This document shows, piece by piece, positions 45,231 to 54,801 of a DNA stretch of 64,000 nt; position 1 is the stretch's first letter; every line of letters begins with the position of its first letter. The notes beneath the pieces were generated by a model, which ran no database searches, was not told where the DNA came from, and worked only from the letters and a program-made list of their open reading frames with translations. The translations under genes were made by a program, and so were the position numbers. The DNA is from Barnesiella viscericola DSM 18177. Its GTDB lineage: Bacteria; Bacteroidota; Bacteroidia; Bacteroidales; Barnesiellaceae. The stretch is from contig NZ_CP007034.1 in the NCBI RefSeq assembly GCF_000512915.1, positions 124,001-188,000 on the forward strand, written 5' to 3'.

Positions 45231-45238
45231 TAAATTTG
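45231..45238 (+). promoter_or_regulatory. -7 box TAAATTTG upstream of the HU pair
   Basis: Matches TAnnTTTG, about 35-42 bp before the first HU start codon. The remaining 45017-45230 divergent gap is AT-rich without other clear signals. Confidence 0.6.
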
Positions 45239-45272
45239 CCGATAGACAAAAACTCCCTGGCAGGGGATTAAA

Positions 45273-45569
45273 ATGGAGGTCATGGATCATAAAGTTTTTT
45301 TGACGCAGTTGCAGACCCGCTTGGGCAAGGATAAAGAGGAGGTAGAGGACTACATGTCGGCATTCCTCCAAATTATGAAGGAGCGTTGTGCGCAGATGGA
45401 TTCGGTAGCAATTCAAGGATTCGGCTCTTTCGAACCCAGAAAGAAGCTGGAACGGGTTGTGGTGAATCCCGCTACGGGCAAACGTATGCTTGTGCCGCCC
45501 AAGATGATTCTCTCGTTTAAACCGGGAAGTGCCATTAAAATGAAACTTAAAAAGCTCTCTGCCCGATGA
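45273..45569 (+). CDS. HU-family DNA-binding protein
   Basis: Bacterial histone-like protein of 98 residues. The helical dimerisation part (1-50) leads into the arm-type segment IQGFGSFEPRKKLERVVVNP, the conserved GFG...R pattern, then ATGKRMLVPPKMILSFKPG at the arm return. An alternative start at the Met four codons in is possible. Its stop overlaps the start of the next HU gene by 4 bp (ATGA), so the two are translationally coupled and may form a heterodimer. Confidence 0.93.
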   Translation: MEVMDHKVFLTQLQTRLGKDKEEVEDYMSAFLQIMKERCAQMDSVAIQGFGSFEPRKKLERVVVNPATGKRMLVPPKMILSFKPGSAIKMKLKKLSAR

Positions 45570-46924
45570 ATGAAAAAATATCTTTCCCCGATTTGGTCGC
45601 TTTGCTCGCCGCAAAACTGAATGTGACGAAGAAGGAGGCCGAGGCTTTTCTCAAAGAGTTCTTTACGGTCTCGACCGAGGTTATCTCGTCGGGCGAAGAG
45701 CTGCGAATAAACGAGTTGGGTGTGTTCAAACCCATTTGGGTGGAACCTCGTGCCAGTGTGAACGTGCAGACGGGTGAGCCGGTAGAGATACCGGGGCATT
45801 ACAAGTTGTCGTTTGTCCCCGACAAGGTGTTGCGCGAGGCTGTGAATGCTCCCTTTTCGAGCTTCTCGGTCGAGATTCTCAATGACCACGTATCGACCGA
45901 GGCTATGATGGCGGTGGACGAAGACGAGTTGCTGGGTAGTCGCGATACCGATAGCCCCGAGGAGGATTTGCTCGCTGCCGGACCGGCGGCTGTCATGTCG
46001 GCCGATTCAGACGCAGCCGGCGAGGTGGCTCCGGCCACTGAGTCTGAGCGGGTCGAGCCTGAGGAGGTACCGACCGGTGAAATGGCAGACTCTGAACCTT
46101 CGACCAATACTGTCTCCGAAACATCTACATCTGACCCGAACCTCGAAATACCCGCTGCTTCTGAAAAGGACGAAACGACGGTAGCCGAGACGGAGGCCGA
46201 GGTTGAGACCCCGCCGACAATCGAACCGATTGAAGCGACACCCACATCTGCGACGGGAGAACAGGCTGTTAAGACATCGGCTCTGGTTCCTGTCGTTACC
46301 GAAGAAGAGCAGGATTACCACGAATACTTGCAGAAGTCGGCTTCGCGTCGCGCCTTTTGGCTGGGAGCCTTCTCGGGCTTGGGTGCTGTTGTCGTGATTG
46401 TTACCGCAGTATGGTTCTTCCTGCGGGACGATGACGGTATCAAGATAGGTGAATATACACTCTCTCTGACCGATAGCGAGGCGTTTGCACCGCAACCCGT
46501 GGCGAACCCTGTGGCCGATACGGTTGTTATACCAGAGGCCGTCGATACGGTAGTGGAGGGTACGGCGGCAAGTGCAGATACGGTGCCGTTGACACGGGAA
46601 TCTGACTCTCGAAATGTTAAAACAAACGGGCAGTCGGCCCAGGTTGCTCCGACAGTAGGTCAACCGACTTCCGGTCCCGTAGTAGAGACGATACGCTCGG
46701 GGGTATTCCTCACCACATTGTCTCGTAAATATTTCGGCCATAAAGCCTTCTGGGTATATATTTATGAAGAGAACAAAGGAGTTATCAAGAATCCCAACCA
46801 AGTACCCACTGGTACACGGGTGGTGATTCCCGATGCTGCAAAATATCATATCGATGCCAAGAACAGCCGTTCGGTCGATGAAGCCAAAGCGTTGGCTGTA
46901 AAGATTTTGAGCCGGTATGAATGA
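45566..46924 (+). CDS. HU domain - transmembrane helix - LysM fusion protein
   Basis: Protein of 452 residues with an unusual order. An N-terminal HU-like domain (about 1-100, INELGVFKPIWVEP and NVQTGEPVEIPGHYKLSFVP) is followed by a long acidic Ser/Thr/Pro/Glu linker (about 108-258). Then come one transmembrane helix (264-286), a second linker, and a C-terminal LysM-like domain (about 376-424, GVFLTTLSRKYFGHKAFWVY and VPTGTRVVIP). The positive RR before the helix predicts the HU part inside and LysM in the periplasm. It could tether the nucleoid to the envelope; that is inference. It is coupled to the upstream HU gene. Confidence 0.88.
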   Translation: MNEKISFPDLVALLAAKLNVTKKEAEAFLKEFFTVSTEVISSGEELRINELGVFKPIWVEPRASVNVQTGEPVEIPGHYKLSFVPDKVLREAVNAPFSSFSVEILNDHVSTEAMMAVDEDELLGSRDTDSPEEDLLAAGPAAVMSADSDAAGEVAPATESERVEPEEVPTGEMADSEPSTNTVSETSTSDPNLEIPAASEKDETTVAETEAEVETPPTIEPIEATPTSATGEQAVKTSALVPVVTEEEQDYHEYLQKSASRRAFWLGAFSGLGAVVVIVTAVWFFLRDDDGIKIGEYTLSLTDSEAFAPQPVANPVADTVVIPEAVDTVVEGTAASADTVPLTRESDSRNVKTNGQSAQVAPTVGQPTSGPVVETIRSGVFLTTLSRKYFGHKAFWVYIYEENKGVIKNPNQVPTGTRVVIPDAAKYHIDAKNSRSVDEAKALAVKILSRYE

Positions 46925-46935
46925 ACGATAGCCGA

Positions 46936-46973
46936 GTCGTTGACCCCAAAGGGTTGGCGACTTAGCCTTTTTT
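46936..46973 (+). terminator. Terminator after the HU-LysM gene
   Basis: Stem gtcgttgaccc / gggttggcgac (46936-46946 with 46951-46961), including G-U wobbles, then a T-run at 46968-46973. Confidence 0.6.
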
Positions 46974-47030
46974 AAGTGAATAGTTAGCCATTTTTAACAC
47001 GACAGGGGGCATATAGCCATTCTCTATCGC

Positions 47031-47038
47031 TAATTTTG
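47031..47038 (+). promoter_or_regulatory. -7 box TAATTTTG upstream of moxR
   Basis: Matches TAnnTTTG, 55-62 bp before the moxR start; the likely promoter of the long moxR-bat operon. Confidence 0.55.
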
Positions 47039-47092
47039 CGAGAGATAAAGTGAAAGAAAACGTATAAATTGAAAATATAAAAAAGAAAACGT

Positions 47093-48088
47093 ATGAGTGA
47101 AACAGTTGATATTCGGGAGTTGAACGACCTGATTGCCAGCAAGAGTGCGTTCGTGAATATGATTACCCAGGGCATGGACCAGGTAATTGTGGGACAGAAA
47201 CATCTGATCGATTCGTTGATGATTGGTCTGCTTTCCAACGGTCACATCTTGCTCGAAGGTGTTCCGGGTTTGGCCAAGACATTGGCCATCAAAACGCTGG
47301 CTTCGCTGATTGATTCGAAATACAGCCGTATCCAGTTTACCCCCGACTTGTTGCCGGCCGACGTGGTAGGTACCATGGTGTACAGTCAGGCCAAGGAGCA
47401 GTTCCAAATCAAGAAAGGCCCCATCTTCGCCAATTTCGTATTGGCCGATGAAATCAACCGTGCCCCTGCCAAGGTACAGAGTGCTTTGCTCGAAGCTATG
47501 CAGGAGCGTCAGGTAACCATTGGTGATCAGACCTTCCGCCTCGACGATCCTTTCCTGGTTATGGCCACGCAGAACCCTATCGAGCAGGAGGGTACCTATC
47601 CGCTGCCCGAGGCCCAGGTCGACCGTTTCATGTTGAAAGTTATCATCAGCTATCCCAAGAAAGAGGAGGAGAAGCAGATCGTGCGTCAAAACATCAGTGG
47701 GAAAAAGGTCGAAATCAAACCGGTGTTGAAACCCTCCGAAATCATCGAAGCTCGCGAAATTGTACAGAAAGTTTACATCGATGAGAAAATCGAGCGCTAT
47801 ATTGTCGACATCGTCTTTGCCACCCGTTTCCCGCAGGACTACGGATTGAGCGATTTGAAAGAGATGATTTCGTTCGGTGCTTCGCCTCGTGCCTCCATCA
47901 GTCTGGCCATGGCTGCCCGCGCCTATGCCTTCCTGAAACAGCGGGGATACGTCATTCCCGAAGATGTGCGTGCCGTATGCCACGACGTGCTGCGTCACCG
48001 TATCGGGCTCAGCTATGAGGCCGAGGCCAACAACATGACGGCCGAAGAGATTATCAGCGAAATACTCAACAAAGTCGAAGTGCCCTAA
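47093..48088 (+). CDS. moxR: MoxR-family AAA+ ATPase
   Basis: AAA+ ATPase thought to act as a chaperone with VWA-domain partners. It has 331 residues. Walker A is GVPGLAKT at 56-63, Walker B lies in VLADEINRAPAKVQSALLEA, and the sensor segment is MATQNPIEQEGTYPLPEAQ. It heads the bat operon: 27 bp to the DUF58 gene and then five bat genes with short gaps. The ATPase/VWA pairing is conserved throughout Bacteroidetes. Confidence 0.96.
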   Translation: MSETVDIRELNDLIASKSAFVNMITQGMDQVIVGQKHLIDSLMIGLLSNGHILLEGVPGLAKTLAIKTLASLIDSKYSRIQFTPDLLPADVVGTMVYSQAKEQFQIKKGPIFANFVLADEINRAPAKVQSALLEAMQERQVTIGDQTFRLDDPFLVMATQNPIEQEGTYPLPEAQVDRFMLKVIISYPKKEEEKQIVRQNISGKKVEIKPVLKPSEIIEAREIVQKVYIDEKIERYIVDIVFATRFPQDYGLSDLKEMISFGASPRASISLAMAARAYAFLKQRGYVIPEDVRAVCHDVLRHRIGLSYEAEANNMTAEEIISEILNKVEVP

Positions 48089-48115
48089 ACAATCGGGTAG
48101 GGAGAGCTGCTGTGT

Positions 48116-48985
48116 ATGGAAACCAGTGAACTGTTAAAGAAAGTACGTCATATCGAGATCAAGACGAGAGGCCTCTCCCGCAACATCTTTGCGGGGCAGT
48201 ACCACTCGGCCTTCAAGGGGAGAGGTATGGCCTTCTCCGAGGTGAGGGAGTATCAATATGGCGACGATGTGAGAGATATAGACTGGAATGTGACAGCCCG
48301 CTACAACAAGCCCTTTGTAAAAGTCTTTGAAGAGGAACGGGAATTGACGGTCATGCTGCTGGTCGATGTCTCGGCCAGCCGTAATTTCGGAGCTGTGGGT
48401 GAGGCCAAGCGCGAGATGATGGCCGAGGTCGCTGCGACGATTGCCTTCTCGGCCATACAGAACAACGACAAGATAGGCATGATTTTCTTCTCGGACAAAA
48501 TCGAGAAGTTTATCCCGCCCAAAAAGGGACGTAAACACATTCTCTATATCATACGCGAACTGATCGATTTCACCCCCGACAACACGGGAACCAATATCGG
48601 GTTGGCCCTCGAATACATGACCAACGCCATCAAGAAACGGTGTACGACGTTTTTGATCTCCGATTTCATCGACAACGGCGATTACAAAAACGCTCTTTCC
48701 ATTGCCAATCGCCGTCACGACCTGGTAGCCATACAGGTCTACGACCGTCGGGAATCGCAACTGCCCAATGTGGGGCTCATCAAGTTGCAGGATTCCGAGC
48801 GGGGACGTGAGCAGTGGGTCGACTCTTCTTCGGCGGCGGTACGGGCCCGGTATGCCGAGTGGTGGAACTCCCGGCAGGAGCAGATGTTGGCCATGCTGCG
48901 CAAGAGCCGTGTCGACCTGGCTACGATTGCCACCGACGACGACTTTGTAGTGGCTCTGATGAATCTGTTCCAGCGGAGGGGATAA
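48116..48985 (+). CDS. DUF58 domain protein (VWA-like)
   Basis: Cytoplasmic protein of 289 residues. The DUF58 signature AFSEVREYQYGDDVRDIDWN followed by VTARYNKPFVK (about 40-70) precedes a VWA-like fold with LLVDVSASRNFGA (the DxSxS-like metal site is only partly kept). It belongs to the MoxR-DUF58-BatA module and is expected to bridge the ATPase and membrane components. It lacks the long N-terminal membrane region of some family members. Confidence 0.93.
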   Translation: METSELLKKVRHIEIKTRGLSRNIFAGQYHSAFKGRGMAFSEVREYQYGDDVRDIDWNVTARYNKPFVKVFEEERELTVMLLVDVSASRNFGAVGEAKREMMAEVAATIAFSAIQNNDKIGMIFFSDKIEKFIPPKKGRKHILYIIRELIDFTPDNTGTNIGLALEYMTNAIKKRCTTFLISDFIDNGDYKNALSIANRRHDLVAIQVYDRRESQLPNVGLIKLQDSERGREQWVDSSSAAVRARYAEWWNSRQEQMLAMLRKSRVDLATIATDDDFVVALMNLFQRRG

Positions 48986-49003
48986 TAAAAACAATAGGAT
49001 TCT

Positions 49004-50023
49004 ATGAAAGTACGATCTATCATATTACAGATGTTTTGCGGTTGCCTGCTTGTGTCGCAGGGGGTCGTCTCGGCTTCGGCTCAGAACCACATTGTCGTGC
49101 GGGCACAGATGGACTCGGCGGCTATCATGATGGGCGACCAGACCACCGTGCGGCTCGAAGTTTCGCAGGACAAAGGCAAGTTTGTGCGTCTGCCCATCAT
49201 ACAAGACACACTGGTGGCTGGGGTAGAGGTGCTTAAAATCTCCAAGCCCGATACGCTCGATTTGAAAAACAATCGCATACAGATCAACAACGAGGTACTG
49301 ATTACCTCGTTCGATTCGGGGCTCTACTATCTGCCTCCCTTCAAATACGTCATCGACAACGACACCTTCGAGACCCAGTCGTTGAGTCTCAAAGTCGTAC
49401 CGGTTCCGGTTGATACGACCCATGCCGAGTTTGACATCAAGGGAGTCGATGCACCTCCCTTCGTCCTGTGGGACTATGTGCCGGCTTGGGTTGTCTATTT
49501 GCTCATCGCATTGGTCGTAATCGCCGCAGGCATCTATGCCTACTGGCGTTGGGGCCGGAAAGTCAAGACTGGCGATGCGGTTGACGAAACACAGATTATC
49601 CCTCCCTACGAGCGGGCCATGCAGGCTTTGCACGAATTGAAAGACTCGAAATTGTGGCAACAGGGTCAGGAGAAGGCCTACTACACGGCCTTGACCGAAA
49701 TCCTCAGGGTCTATATCGACCAGCGTTTCCACATCAACGCCATGGAGATGACCTCGACACAGATCGTCGAGACCTTGCGGCGTAACGAGGAGACCAAGGC
49801 GGTGAACCAGCAGTTGCGCGATATTCTCGAGATGGCCGACTTTGTGAAATTCGCCAAAATGCGGCCGCTCCCCGATGACAATGTGCAGGTGATGCGTTAT
49901 GCCGAGAACTTTGTCGAGGAGACCAAGCCCGAAGAGAAGACTCCGGAGGAGGCAGAGACCGCTTCCGAGTCGGCTCCTGAACCCGAATCCCAGGGCGAGG
50001 CGAGCGGGAACCCGAAAAAATAG
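49004..50023 (+). CDS. BatD-like membrane protein (DUF4381-like)
   Basis: Protein of 339 residues with a signal peptide (about 1-27), a periplasmic beta-rich domain (about 28-155, IVVRAQMDSAAIMMGDQTTV), one transmembrane helix (about 163-185) and a cytoplasmic helical tail (about 205-310). The tail contains PYERAMQALHELKDSKLWQQ and an acidic C-terminus. The architecture matches the small BatD-like protein found between DUF58 and batA in Bacteroidetes. It lies 18 bp after DUF58 and 45 bp before batA. No enzymatic motif is visible. Confidence 0.85.
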   Translation: MKVRSIILQMFCGCLLVSQGVVSASAQNHIVVRAQMDSAAIMMGDQTTVRLEVSQDKGKFVRLPIIQDTLVAGVEVLKISKPDTLDLKNNRIQINNEVLITSFDSGLYYLPPFKYVIDNDTFETQSLSLKVVPVPVDTTHAEFDIKGVDAPPFVLWDYVPAWVVYLLIALVVIAAGIYAYWRWGRKVKTGDAVDETQIIPPYERAMQALHELKDSKLWQQGQEKAYYTALTEILRVYIDQRFHINAMEMTSTQIVETLRRNEETKAVNQQLRDILEMADFVKFAKMRPLPDDNVQVMRYAENFVEETKPEEKTPEEAETASESAPEPESQGEASGNPKK

Positions 50024-50068
50024 AATGTTGAACAGAGGCTTATGAGGCTACAAAATAATTTTTGAAAA

Positions 50069-51052
50069 ATGGTATTTGCGAATCCTTTATATCTGCTGTT
50101 GTTGCTGTTGATTATACCGGTCGTTGTCTGGTATGTACTCAAGCAGAAGCACATGCAGGCCCCCTTGCAGGTATCGACGACACAGCCGTTCGACAAGATG
50201 CCGCGCACCTACAAGATATATCTGCGCCACTTTACCTTTGTGTTGCGGGTACTGGCGGTCGCCTTCCTGATTATTGCGCTGGCTCGGCCGCAATCGACCG
50301 ACAACTGGCAGAATTCGTCGACCGAAGGTGTGGATATCGTGCTGGCTCTCGACATATCGGGCAGTATGTTGGCCCGCGACTTTACCCCCGACCGGGTTGA
50401 GGCTGCCAAAGATGTGGCCGCCCAGTTCGTTTCGGGTCGTGAACACGACAACATCGGTCTGGTCATCTTTGCCGGCGAGAGCTTCACGATGTGTCCGATG
50501 ACAACCGATCACGCCGTGTTGCTCAACTTGATGAAAGATGTGCATTGCGGTATGGTCGACGACGGTACGGCCATTGGCGACGGTCTGGCTACGGCCATCA
50601 ACCGCATCAAGGACGGCCCCGCCAAGTCGAAGACGATTATCCTGCTGACCGACGGTACCAACAATGCCGGCGACATTGCCCCGGCCACGGCGGCACAGAT
50701 AGCCAAGTCGTTCGGCATACATGTCTATACGATAGGCGTCGGCACGAAGGGGTTGGCCCCCACGCCGGTACAGACGCCTTACGGCATTACCTACCAGAAC
50801 ATGCCGGTCGAGATGGACGAGGCCGCTCTGCAACAGATTGCAGCGACCGCCGACGGTAAATATTTCAGAGCCACCAACAAGAACGTCTTGAAGGGAATCT
50901 TTGAAGAGATTGACAAGTTGGAGAAGACCAAACTCACCGTCAAAGAGTTCAGTGTAAAAGAAGAGGAATATACCCCATGGGCAGTCCTGGCACTCTTGTG
51001 CCTGGGGTTGGAGATACTCCTTCGTCATACGTTGTTGAAAAATATTCCTTAA
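50069..51052 (+). CDS. batA: BatA, VWA-domain inner-membrane protein
   Basis: Protein of 327 residues: two N-terminal transmembrane helices (about 6-24 and 57-73), a periplasmic VWA domain (about 88-280) and a C-terminal helix (about 308-324). The MIDAS motif DISGS is at 95-99, with the conserved Thr in VDDGTAIGDG and Asp in LLTDGTNNAGD. In Bacteroides the bat operon was first linked to aerotolerance; the molecular role is unsettled. Spacing to batB is about 13 bp. Confidence 0.95.
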   Translation: MVFANPLYLLLLLLIIPVVVWYVLKQKHMQAPLQVSTTQPFDKMPRTYKIYLRHFTFVLRVLAVAFLIIALARPQSTDNWQNSSTEGVDIVLALDISGSMLARDFTPDRVEAAKDVAAQFVSGREHDNIGLVIFAGESFTMCPMTTDHAVLLNLMKDVHCGMVDDGTAIGDGLATAINRIKDGPAKSKTIILLTDGTNNAGDIAPATAAQIAKSFGIHVYTIGVGTKGLAPTPVQTPYGITYQNMPVEMDEAALQQIAATADGKYFRATNKNVLKGIFEEIDKLEKTKLTVKEFSVKEEEYTPWAVLALLCLGLEILLRHTLLKNIP

Positions 51053-51065
51053 AAAGAAGTTGATT

Positions 51066-52088
51066 ATGTTTCGATTTGCACAACCCGAATATTTATATTT
51101 GCTCATTCTCGTTCCCGTGCTGTGGGGACTTTTTCTCTACGGGCGATACCGGTCGCGCCGCAATCTGGCCAAGTACGGCAATCCGTCGGTACTGGCACCG
51201 CTCATGACCGACGTGTCGAAATACAAGCCCTGGATCAAGTTCATCTTTCAACAGCTGGCATTCATCGTCATCGTGTTCATGCTGGCCCGGCCTCAGTTCG
51301 GGTCGAAACTCGAAACGGTCAAGAAACAGGGCGTGGAGATTATGATAGCCCTCGACGTGTCCAACTCGATGATGGCAAAGGACATAGCTCCCAACCGGCT
51401 CGAAAAGGCCAAGATGATGCTCTCGAAACTGGTCGACGAGCTCGACAACGACAAGATAGGTCTTATCGTCTTTGCCGGCGATGCCTATACGCAGTTGCCC
51501 ATCACCTCCGATTTCGTGTCGGCCAAGATGTTTCTCAACACCATCAACCCCTCGATGGTCCCCACACAGGGTACGGCTATCGGGCGAGCTATCTCTACGG
51601 CCATGAACTCCTTCTCGCCCAACGAGAGTGTCGATAAAGCCATTATCGTCATCACCGATGCCGAGAACCACGAGGACGATGCTGCCCAGATGGCTCAGGC
51701 AGCAGCCGAGAAGAATGTCAAGGTCGATGTGATTGGTATCGGTTCGCTCGAAGGAGTACCCATTCCCATCGGTGACAGCGAGACCAACTTTATCAAGGAC
51801 CGCGACGGAAATGTGGTGATTACGAAATTGAACGAGGCGCTCGGGCAGGAGATAGCCAAGGCGGGAGCAGGCATCTACGTCCGGGCCGACAATACCAACT
51901 CGGCACTGCGTGCCTTGACCTCGGAGGTGAAGAAGATGAAAAAGGCCGACATCGAAAGCAAGGTCTACTCGCAATACGACGAGCAGTATCAGGGATTGGC
52001 CTGGATAGCGCTGGTGTTGCTGCTGATCGATTTCTTCATTGTCGACCGCAAGAACAGCTGGCTGAAAAAGATAACCTTCTTCTCATAA
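51066..52088 (+). CDS. batB: BatB, VWA-domain inner-membrane protein
   Basis: Paralogue of BatA, 340 residues from the ATG at 51066 (MFRFAQPEYLYLLILVPVLW). A TTG two codons upstream is not needed. It has N-terminal transmembrane helices (about 9-25 and 60-74), a VWA domain with MIDAS DVSNS at 97-101, GTAIGRAI and ITDAENHEDD, and a C-terminal helix (about 315-330). It lies between batA and batC, 24 bp upstream of the latter. Confidence 0.95.
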   Translation: MFRFAQPEYLYLLILVPVLWGLFLYGRYRSRRNLAKYGNPSVLAPLMTDVSKYKPWIKFIFQQLAFIVIVFMLARPQFGSKLETVKKQGVEIMIALDVSNSMMAKDIAPNRLEKAKMMLSKLVDELDNDKIGLIVFAGDAYTQLPITSDFVSAKMFLNTINPSMVPTQGTAIGRAISTAMNSFSPNESVDKAIIVITDAENHEDDAAQMAQAAAEKNVKVDVIGIGSLEGVPIPIGDSETNFIKDRDGNVVITKLNEALGQEIAKAGAGIYVRADNTNSALRALTSEVKKMKKADIESKVYSQYDEQYQGLAWIALVLLLIDFFIVDRKNSWLKKITFFS

Positions 52089-52112
52089 TATCGGAAAAAA
52101 GAAATTTGCCTT

Positions 52113-52958
52113 ATGAAAGCAATCAACTATATAGCACCTCTCGTGTTGGCTGCGCTGACGCTGCAAGTGTCGGCCCAGGGCAACGCAGTAGGCATGACCC
52201 CCCAGGCGAATGCGACGAATGCCACGAATGAGGCACCGTCGAAGGTCGTACCGCCGCGGGAAAAGAAGGTCGACCCGAAAGCCGAGCGTAACTCGATACG
52301 CAAGGGCAACGACCTTTTTGAAGACAAGAAATATACCGAAGCCGAAATCGAATACCGCAAGGCGTTGGACGCCAATCCGTCGTCCGAGATTGCTACCTAT
52401 AACCTGGGAGCCGCCCTGTACAAGCAGCAAAAGTGGAACGACTCGCGCAACGAGTACAAGAAAATCGTGCAGGCCTCGACCGATACCATGCGGACGGCTC
52501 ACGCTTGGCACAACCTGGGGAACATCTCGTTCCAGGAAAAGAACTATGCCCAGAGCATCGAGGAGTACAAGAATGCCCTGCGCCGCAACCCCAAGGACAA
52601 CGAGACCCGGTATAACCTGCGACTGGCTCAACTGTTGCTGAAAAAACAACAGCAAGATCAAAATCAGGATCAGAAGAACAAGGACCAGCAGGACCAGAAC
52701 AAGGATCAGCAGAAAGATCAGAAACAGCAGAATCAAGACCAGAATCAGAATAAGAACAATCAGAACAAACAGGACCAGAAGGATAATCAACAGCAAAATA
52801 ACCCTCAGCAGCAACAGCCTCAGCAGTCGCAGATGTCGAAAGAGAATGCCCAACAGATTCTCGACGCCATTCAACAGGACGAGCGCGACACTCAGGAGAA
52901 AGTACAGCGGGCTTTGATGCAACAACAGAAACGGAAGAAGACCGACAAAGAGTGGTAA
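52113..52958 (+). CDS. batC: BatC, TPR protein with Gln/Asn/Asp-rich tract
   Basis: Protein of 281 residues. A signal peptide (about 1-22) and a Pro/Lys-rich linker lead to three TPR-like repeats (about 58-170; NDLFEDKKYTEAEIEYRKAL, YNLGAALYKQQKWND, WHNLGNISFQEKNYAQSIEE). Then comes a striking low-complexity tract (178-240) made almost only of Q, D, N and K, and a short helical end. The tract is encoded by imperfect caa/cag/gat/aat repeats. It is probably periplasmic, a scaffold for the Bat proteins. It ends 31 bp before batD. Confidence 0.93.
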   Translation: MKAINYIAPLVLAALTLQVSAQGNAVGMTPQANATNATNEAPSKVVPPREKKVDPKAERNSIRKGNDLFEDKKYTEAEIEYRKALDANPSSEIATYNLGAALYKQQKWNDSRNEYKKIVQASTDTMRTAHAWHNLGNISFQEKNYAQSIEEYKNALRRNPKDNETRYNLRLAQLLLKKQQQDQNQDQKNKDQQDQNKDQQKDQKQQNQDQNQNKNNQNKQDQKDNQQQNNPQQQQPQQSQMSKENAQQILDAIQQDERDTQEKVQRALMQQQKRKKTDKEW

Positions 52959-52989
52959 CGGGGGTTGTAACTTATTACATAGAAGAGAG

Positions 52990-54789
52990 ATGAAAAGATA
53001 TTTGATTTTATTTTGTGTGCTGGTAGGTGTAGCCGCTCTGTGGGCCGACAATGTCCGTTTCGCGGTCGATGGTCCCAGACAGGTTATACAGGGGCAGCAG
53101 TTTCAACTGGAATACACCTTGTACAATGCTTCGGGCAAGAATTTGAAATTGCCCGATTTTACCGGTTGCAAGGTGTTGTATCAGGGTACGAGTTCGGGCA
53201 CGAGCGTATCGGTGGTCAACGGGAAAGTTGATCGGCAGACAACTGAAACTCATGTCATAACCCTGCGTGCCGATAAGGAGGGTAGCTACACCTTTGCTCC
53301 GGCCACCATTTCGGTTGACGGACGCACCTTCTCGACCAACACGTGGAAACTGACCGTATTGCCACCCGACAAAGCCGGTGCATCGTCGGGCGGTTCGTCA
53401 AGCCAATCGGGACGTCAAGGTAGTGACGATACGGCCCTCTTTATCCGCACCGTCCTCTCCAAGACCAAAGTCTATGAGCAGGAGGCTATCCTGGCAACCA
53501 TCAAGCTCTACACCCGGGCTTCGGGCGTACAGGCCGAAAGTTACAGCTTCCCCTCGTTCGAGGGCTTTGTCGTACAAGACATCGACCTGCCGCAGAACAC
53601 CTCGTTCGAACTGGAAAACTACAACGGGGTCAACTACAAGATGGCCGTCTTGAAACAGTGTCTGCTCTTCCCGCAACGCACGGGCAAGATTACCATCAAT
53701 CCCGGTAAATACGAATTTCAGGTCGAGACCTACCAGCTGGTCAACGGTCCCTTCGGCCCCATGCGGGTTCCACAGGGGGTGAGCCGTGCGGTCAGCTCCA
53801 ATGCCACCTCGGTCGAGGTTATGCCGCTGCCCGGTGGTAAACCCGCTTCGTTCATGGGTGGGGTAGGCAACTTCTCGCTGAGCAGCTCGATCAGTTCGAC
53901 ACACGTCAAAGCCAACGAGGCCATTACCTTGAAACTGGTAATCAAAGGCTCGGGTAACTTGAAATATCTGAAAAATCCTGATTTGAAACTGCCCAACGAT
54001 TTCGATACCTACGACCCCAAAGTCGACGTTTCGGTGAAAGCCTCGGCCGGTGGGGTGAGCGGGACCCGCACCGTCGAATATACGACGATACCCCGCTTTG
54101 CCGGTACGTTTAAGATTCCGGCCGTCGAGTTCTCCTACTTCGATATCAAGAGCAAGCAATACAAAACCTTGCGCACCGAAGAGTATGAGATTACGGTCGA
54201 CAAGGGAGCTCCCGGGAGCGGAGGTAAAACCGTATCGAATTTCTCGAATAAAGAGGATTTGAGACTGTTGAATCAGGATATACACTACATCAAGCTCAAC
54301 AAGATGAACCTGGTACAGAGTCCCACCATGTATATCGACGGGTGGGCCTACTGGTTGTGGTACATCATTCCGGCTGTGGCCTTTATTGCCTTTGTCATCA
54401 TCAACCGCAAGCAAGCCAAGGCCAATGCCAACGTGGCCCTCATGAAGAACCGGAAGGCCAACAAGGTAGCCTCGAAGCGACTGAAAGAGGCCGGGAAATA
54501 TTTGAAGAACCACGACAAGGAACACTTCTACGACGAGGTGCTCAAAGCCGTATGGGGCTATCTGAGCGACAAACTCGGCCTTCCCAACTCGGAGTTGACC
54601 AAGGATAATGTGGCCGCCGAACTGGAAAAATATGGAGCAGGCGCCGAGTTGATAGCCGAATTCAACGAGATATTGAGCCGTTGCGAGTTTGCCCAATATG
54701 CCCCCTCGCAATCTGACGAGGCAATGGACGAGCTTTATACCCAGACGGTCGAGGCCATAGGCAAAATGGAAAATACGGTGAAAAAGTAA
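52990..54789 (+). CDS. batD: BatD, oxygen-tolerance membrane protein
   Basis: Protein of 599 residues with a signal peptide (about 1-19) and a large beta-sandwich-rich periplasmic region (20-445). The region contains DGPRQVIQGQQFQLEYTLYN, the BatD segment FPSFEGFVVQDIDLPQNTSF and GVGNFSLSSSISSTHVKANE. One transmembrane helix (about 453-473) and a cytoplasmic helical domain (about 480-599) with KAVWGYLSDKLGLPNSELTK follow. It is the full-length partner of the shorter BatD-like protein at 49004, which shares the tail design. BatE follows after a 12-bp gap. Confidence 0.94.
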   Translation: MKRYLILFCVLVGVAALWADNVRFAVDGPRQVIQGQQFQLEYTLYNASGKNLKLPDFTGCKVLYQGTSSGTSVSVVNGKVDRQTTETHVITLRADKEGSYTFAPATISVDGRTFSTNTWKLTVLPPDKAGASSGGSSSQSGRQGSDDTALFIRTVLSKTKVYEQEAILATIKLYTRASGVQAESYSFPSFEGFVVQDIDLPQNTSFELENYNGVNYKMAVLKQCLLFPQRTGKITINPGKYEFQVETYQLVNGPFGPMRVPQGVSRAVSSNATSVEVMPLPGGKPASFMGGVGNFSLSSSISSTHVKANEAITLKLVIKGSGNLKYLKNPDLKLPNDFDTYDPKVDVSVKASAGGVSGTRTVEYTTIPRFAGTFKIPAVEFSYFDIKSKQYKTLRTEEYEITVDKGAPGSGGKTVSNFSNKEDLRLLNQDIHYIKLNKMNLVQSPTMYIDGWAYWLWYIIPAVAFIAFVIINRKQAKANANVALMKNRKANKVASKRLKEAGKYLKNHDKEHFYDEVLKAVWGYLSDKLGLPNSELTKDNVAAELEKYGAGAELIAEFNEILSRCEFAQYAPSQSDEAMDELYTQTVEAIGKMENTVKK

Positions 54790-54801
54790 AACACGATGAC
54801 G

